Source of the DNA: Monarcha castaneiventris obscurior
Taxonomy: Eukaryota > Chordata > Aves > Passeriformes > Monarchidae
DNA length: 64,000 nucleotides
NCBI GenBank assembly: GCA_026261815.1
Contig: JAMPIT010000894.1
Coordinates: forward strand, 57,631,647-57,695,646
Direction: 5' to 3'
In this document: positions 62,912 through 64,000 of the stretch, piece by piece
Layout: each line of letters starts with the position of its first letter
Position numbering within the stretch: position 1 is the first letter of the stretch
Translations under genes and position numbers: made by a program
The notes under the pieces: generated by a model
What the model was told of the DNA's origin: nothing
The model's database searches: none
The model's input: only the letters and a program-made list of their open reading frames with translations

Positions 62912-63280
62912 TAGGGGGAAGAGATGATTGAGGGGATCTTATCAATGAATACAACTATCTTAAGGGCAGATGTCAGGAGGGTGGAGCCAAACTCTTTCCA
63001 GTGGTGACCAGTGACAGGACGAGGGGCAAGAGTCACAAAATAAAGCACAGAAAGCTCCATCTGAATATGAAGAAAAATTTCTTTGCTCTGCGATGAAGAA
63101 ATGGAACAAGCTGCTCAGAAAGGTTGTGGAGTCTCCTTCTCTGGAGAAATTCAGAGCCTGAACATGATCCTGTCCTGCTAAAGCAGGCTCACCTGCCGTA
63201 ACTAGGTGAGCCTGCTTTAGCAGGGGGTTAGACCAGGTGATTTTCAGAGGTCCCTTTCAACCTCAACCACTCTGTGCTTC
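62912..63280 (+). mobile_element. CR1 LINE fragment, 3' end
   Basis: Forward, 5'-truncated CR1 3' region: GGGGATCTTATCAATGAATA, CAGTGGTGACCAGTGACAGG, GAGGGGCAAGAGTCAC, CATCTGAATATGAAG, GTTGTGGAGTCTCC, then AGAGGTCCCTTTCAACC and the tail CTCTGTGCTTC. It belongs to a different CR1 subtype from the 47-48.7 kb copy: it has the CAGTGGTG...CCAGTGACAGGAC block. It carries a perfect 21-bp foldback at 63174-63224. Confidence 0.93.
63174..63224. repeat. Perfect 21-bp inverted repeat inside CR1
   Basis: Arms 63174-63194 and 63204-63224 are exact reverse complements around the 9-base loop GCCGTAACT. Related CR1 copies show only a short partial symmetry here (a CCTGCTTTAGCAGG-like motif), so the perfect long hairpin is derived. 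Confidence 0.95.
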
Positions 63281-64000
63281 TTTAGTATAACAGTAATAGC
63301 TGACTAGTCAAAGTGTTTTATAAACCCTGAGTGAAGACACAGACATTGCTGTGATCACCCCAACCTCAAATAAATAAAAAGAGTGGATGTAAATAGGTAG
63401 AGATCAAAAATCAAAGCTTATGACCTAGACTGTGAACCAGCTGCTGATTAAATCAGTGCTCTCAAACTACTGAAAGTGTAGGAGCATTAATACGAGCGCT
63501 AACTTTCATAAATAAGCTCATCTCTTTGTGTTCTTTTAGAGTGATTTCAAGGAAGTTCAAGGACAGACTAGTAAAGCTGAGATAATAATGAAAGCAGCTG
63601 ATTGTCAAGGGACTCTTGCAATAAAAATACAATGTGTATTTTATTGCATGTTGTGATTTATTATTTCATCTTTAACTCCTTGCCCTTCACTCCAATTTTT
63701 ACTCCAATCAACACTGAATTTTCTTTTTTAATAGCATCACCCACCAGTGTCACTCTGTGTTCTCCCACAGGAATCTGACATGGGGTTAGCTGTCAGGAAA
63801 GGACATGAAATGGTGATTAATAGTCTGGGTGTACAACTAGGCTGTTGTCTCATTGGTATTGATCATATTTTGTGGATGTCTCTCCTGGAGCACATCTACT
63901 GCCATAACTATTTGATTCTATGTGTTTCTTGAATGAATATTGATCATACTATCTTGAATGTGCCCCTGTTCTCTTTTTGAAGATAAAAGAATAAGTAGAA
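63281..64000. other. Non-coding DNA to the window end
   Basis: AT-rich. No gene, RNA or mobile element is recognised. An open frame at 63747-63932 has no family resemblance. Confidence 0.5.

Noticed and set aside
1..64000. CRISPR arrays, operons, tRNA or rRNA genes
   Set aside because: No regularly spaced direct repeats, no intact tRNA cloverleaf (only the SINE's decayed head) and no rRNA sequence. The organism is a vertebrate.

Overview
This window looks like non-coding nuclear DNA from a bird, most likely a songbird (Passeriformes). Three things point there. (1) Several fragments are CR1 retrotransposons with the bird-type 3' end (a 'TTCCAACC...ATTCTGTGATTCTGTGA' style tail). (2) Two copies of a tRNA-Ile-headed SINE with a CR1-type tail match the design of TguSINE1, first known from zebra finch. 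(3) Several solitary LTRs have bird ERV features. The background is AT-rich. I found no convincing protein-coding exon, tRNA, rRNA or CRISPR array. The open reading frames present are short, mutually overlapping and unlike any family I recognise, except for a broken CR1 reverse transcriptase. The window is best read as a gene desert or the inside of a very large intron.

Layout: 1-7.7 kb is AT-rich single-copy-looking DNA. A 5'-truncated SINE lies at 7.72 kb. A CR1 3' end lies at 9.21-9.80 kb and abuts an unexplained CpG-dense island (9.88-10.33 kb). A nearly complete SINE with pol III boxes lies at 11.31-11.46 kb. A 715-bp solo LTR lies at 13.50-14.21 kb. At 14.2-23.5 kb the sequence is AT-rich, with an AT dyad region, two recent short tandem duplications and an old CR1 tail. 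A compact 232-bp solo LTR lies at 23.56 kb. A 745-bp CR1 lies at 30.83-31.58 kb. A near-perfect hairpin sits at 35.15 kb. A 962-bp minus-strand solo LTR lies at 36.85-37.81 kb. A GC-rich, TATA-containing LTR-like element lies at 44.16-44.78 kb. A CR1 with reverse-transcriptase motifs (47.02-48.68 kb) is split by a minus-strand solo LTR with a perfect 6-bp target duplication. A roughly 1.2-kb solo LTR lies at 50.25-51.45 kb, a (CTTTTT)n polypyrimidine tract at 57.55-57.76 kb, a 514-bp solo LTR at 58.88-59.39 kb, and a last CR1 3' end at 62.91-63.28 kb.

There is no operon-like cooperation between genes here. The informative content is the history of mobile elements and the local mutations. The most unusual signal is a set of short-loop, perfect or near-perfect inverted repeats. 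Two sit inside CR1 copies at places where the family has no such structure, which suggests template-switch (foldback) mutations. I did not find evidence for a new multi-gene biological system and do not claim one. CR1, SINE and LTR family assignments rest on sequence resemblance read by eye and on target-site duplications visible in the sequence, not on a database search.
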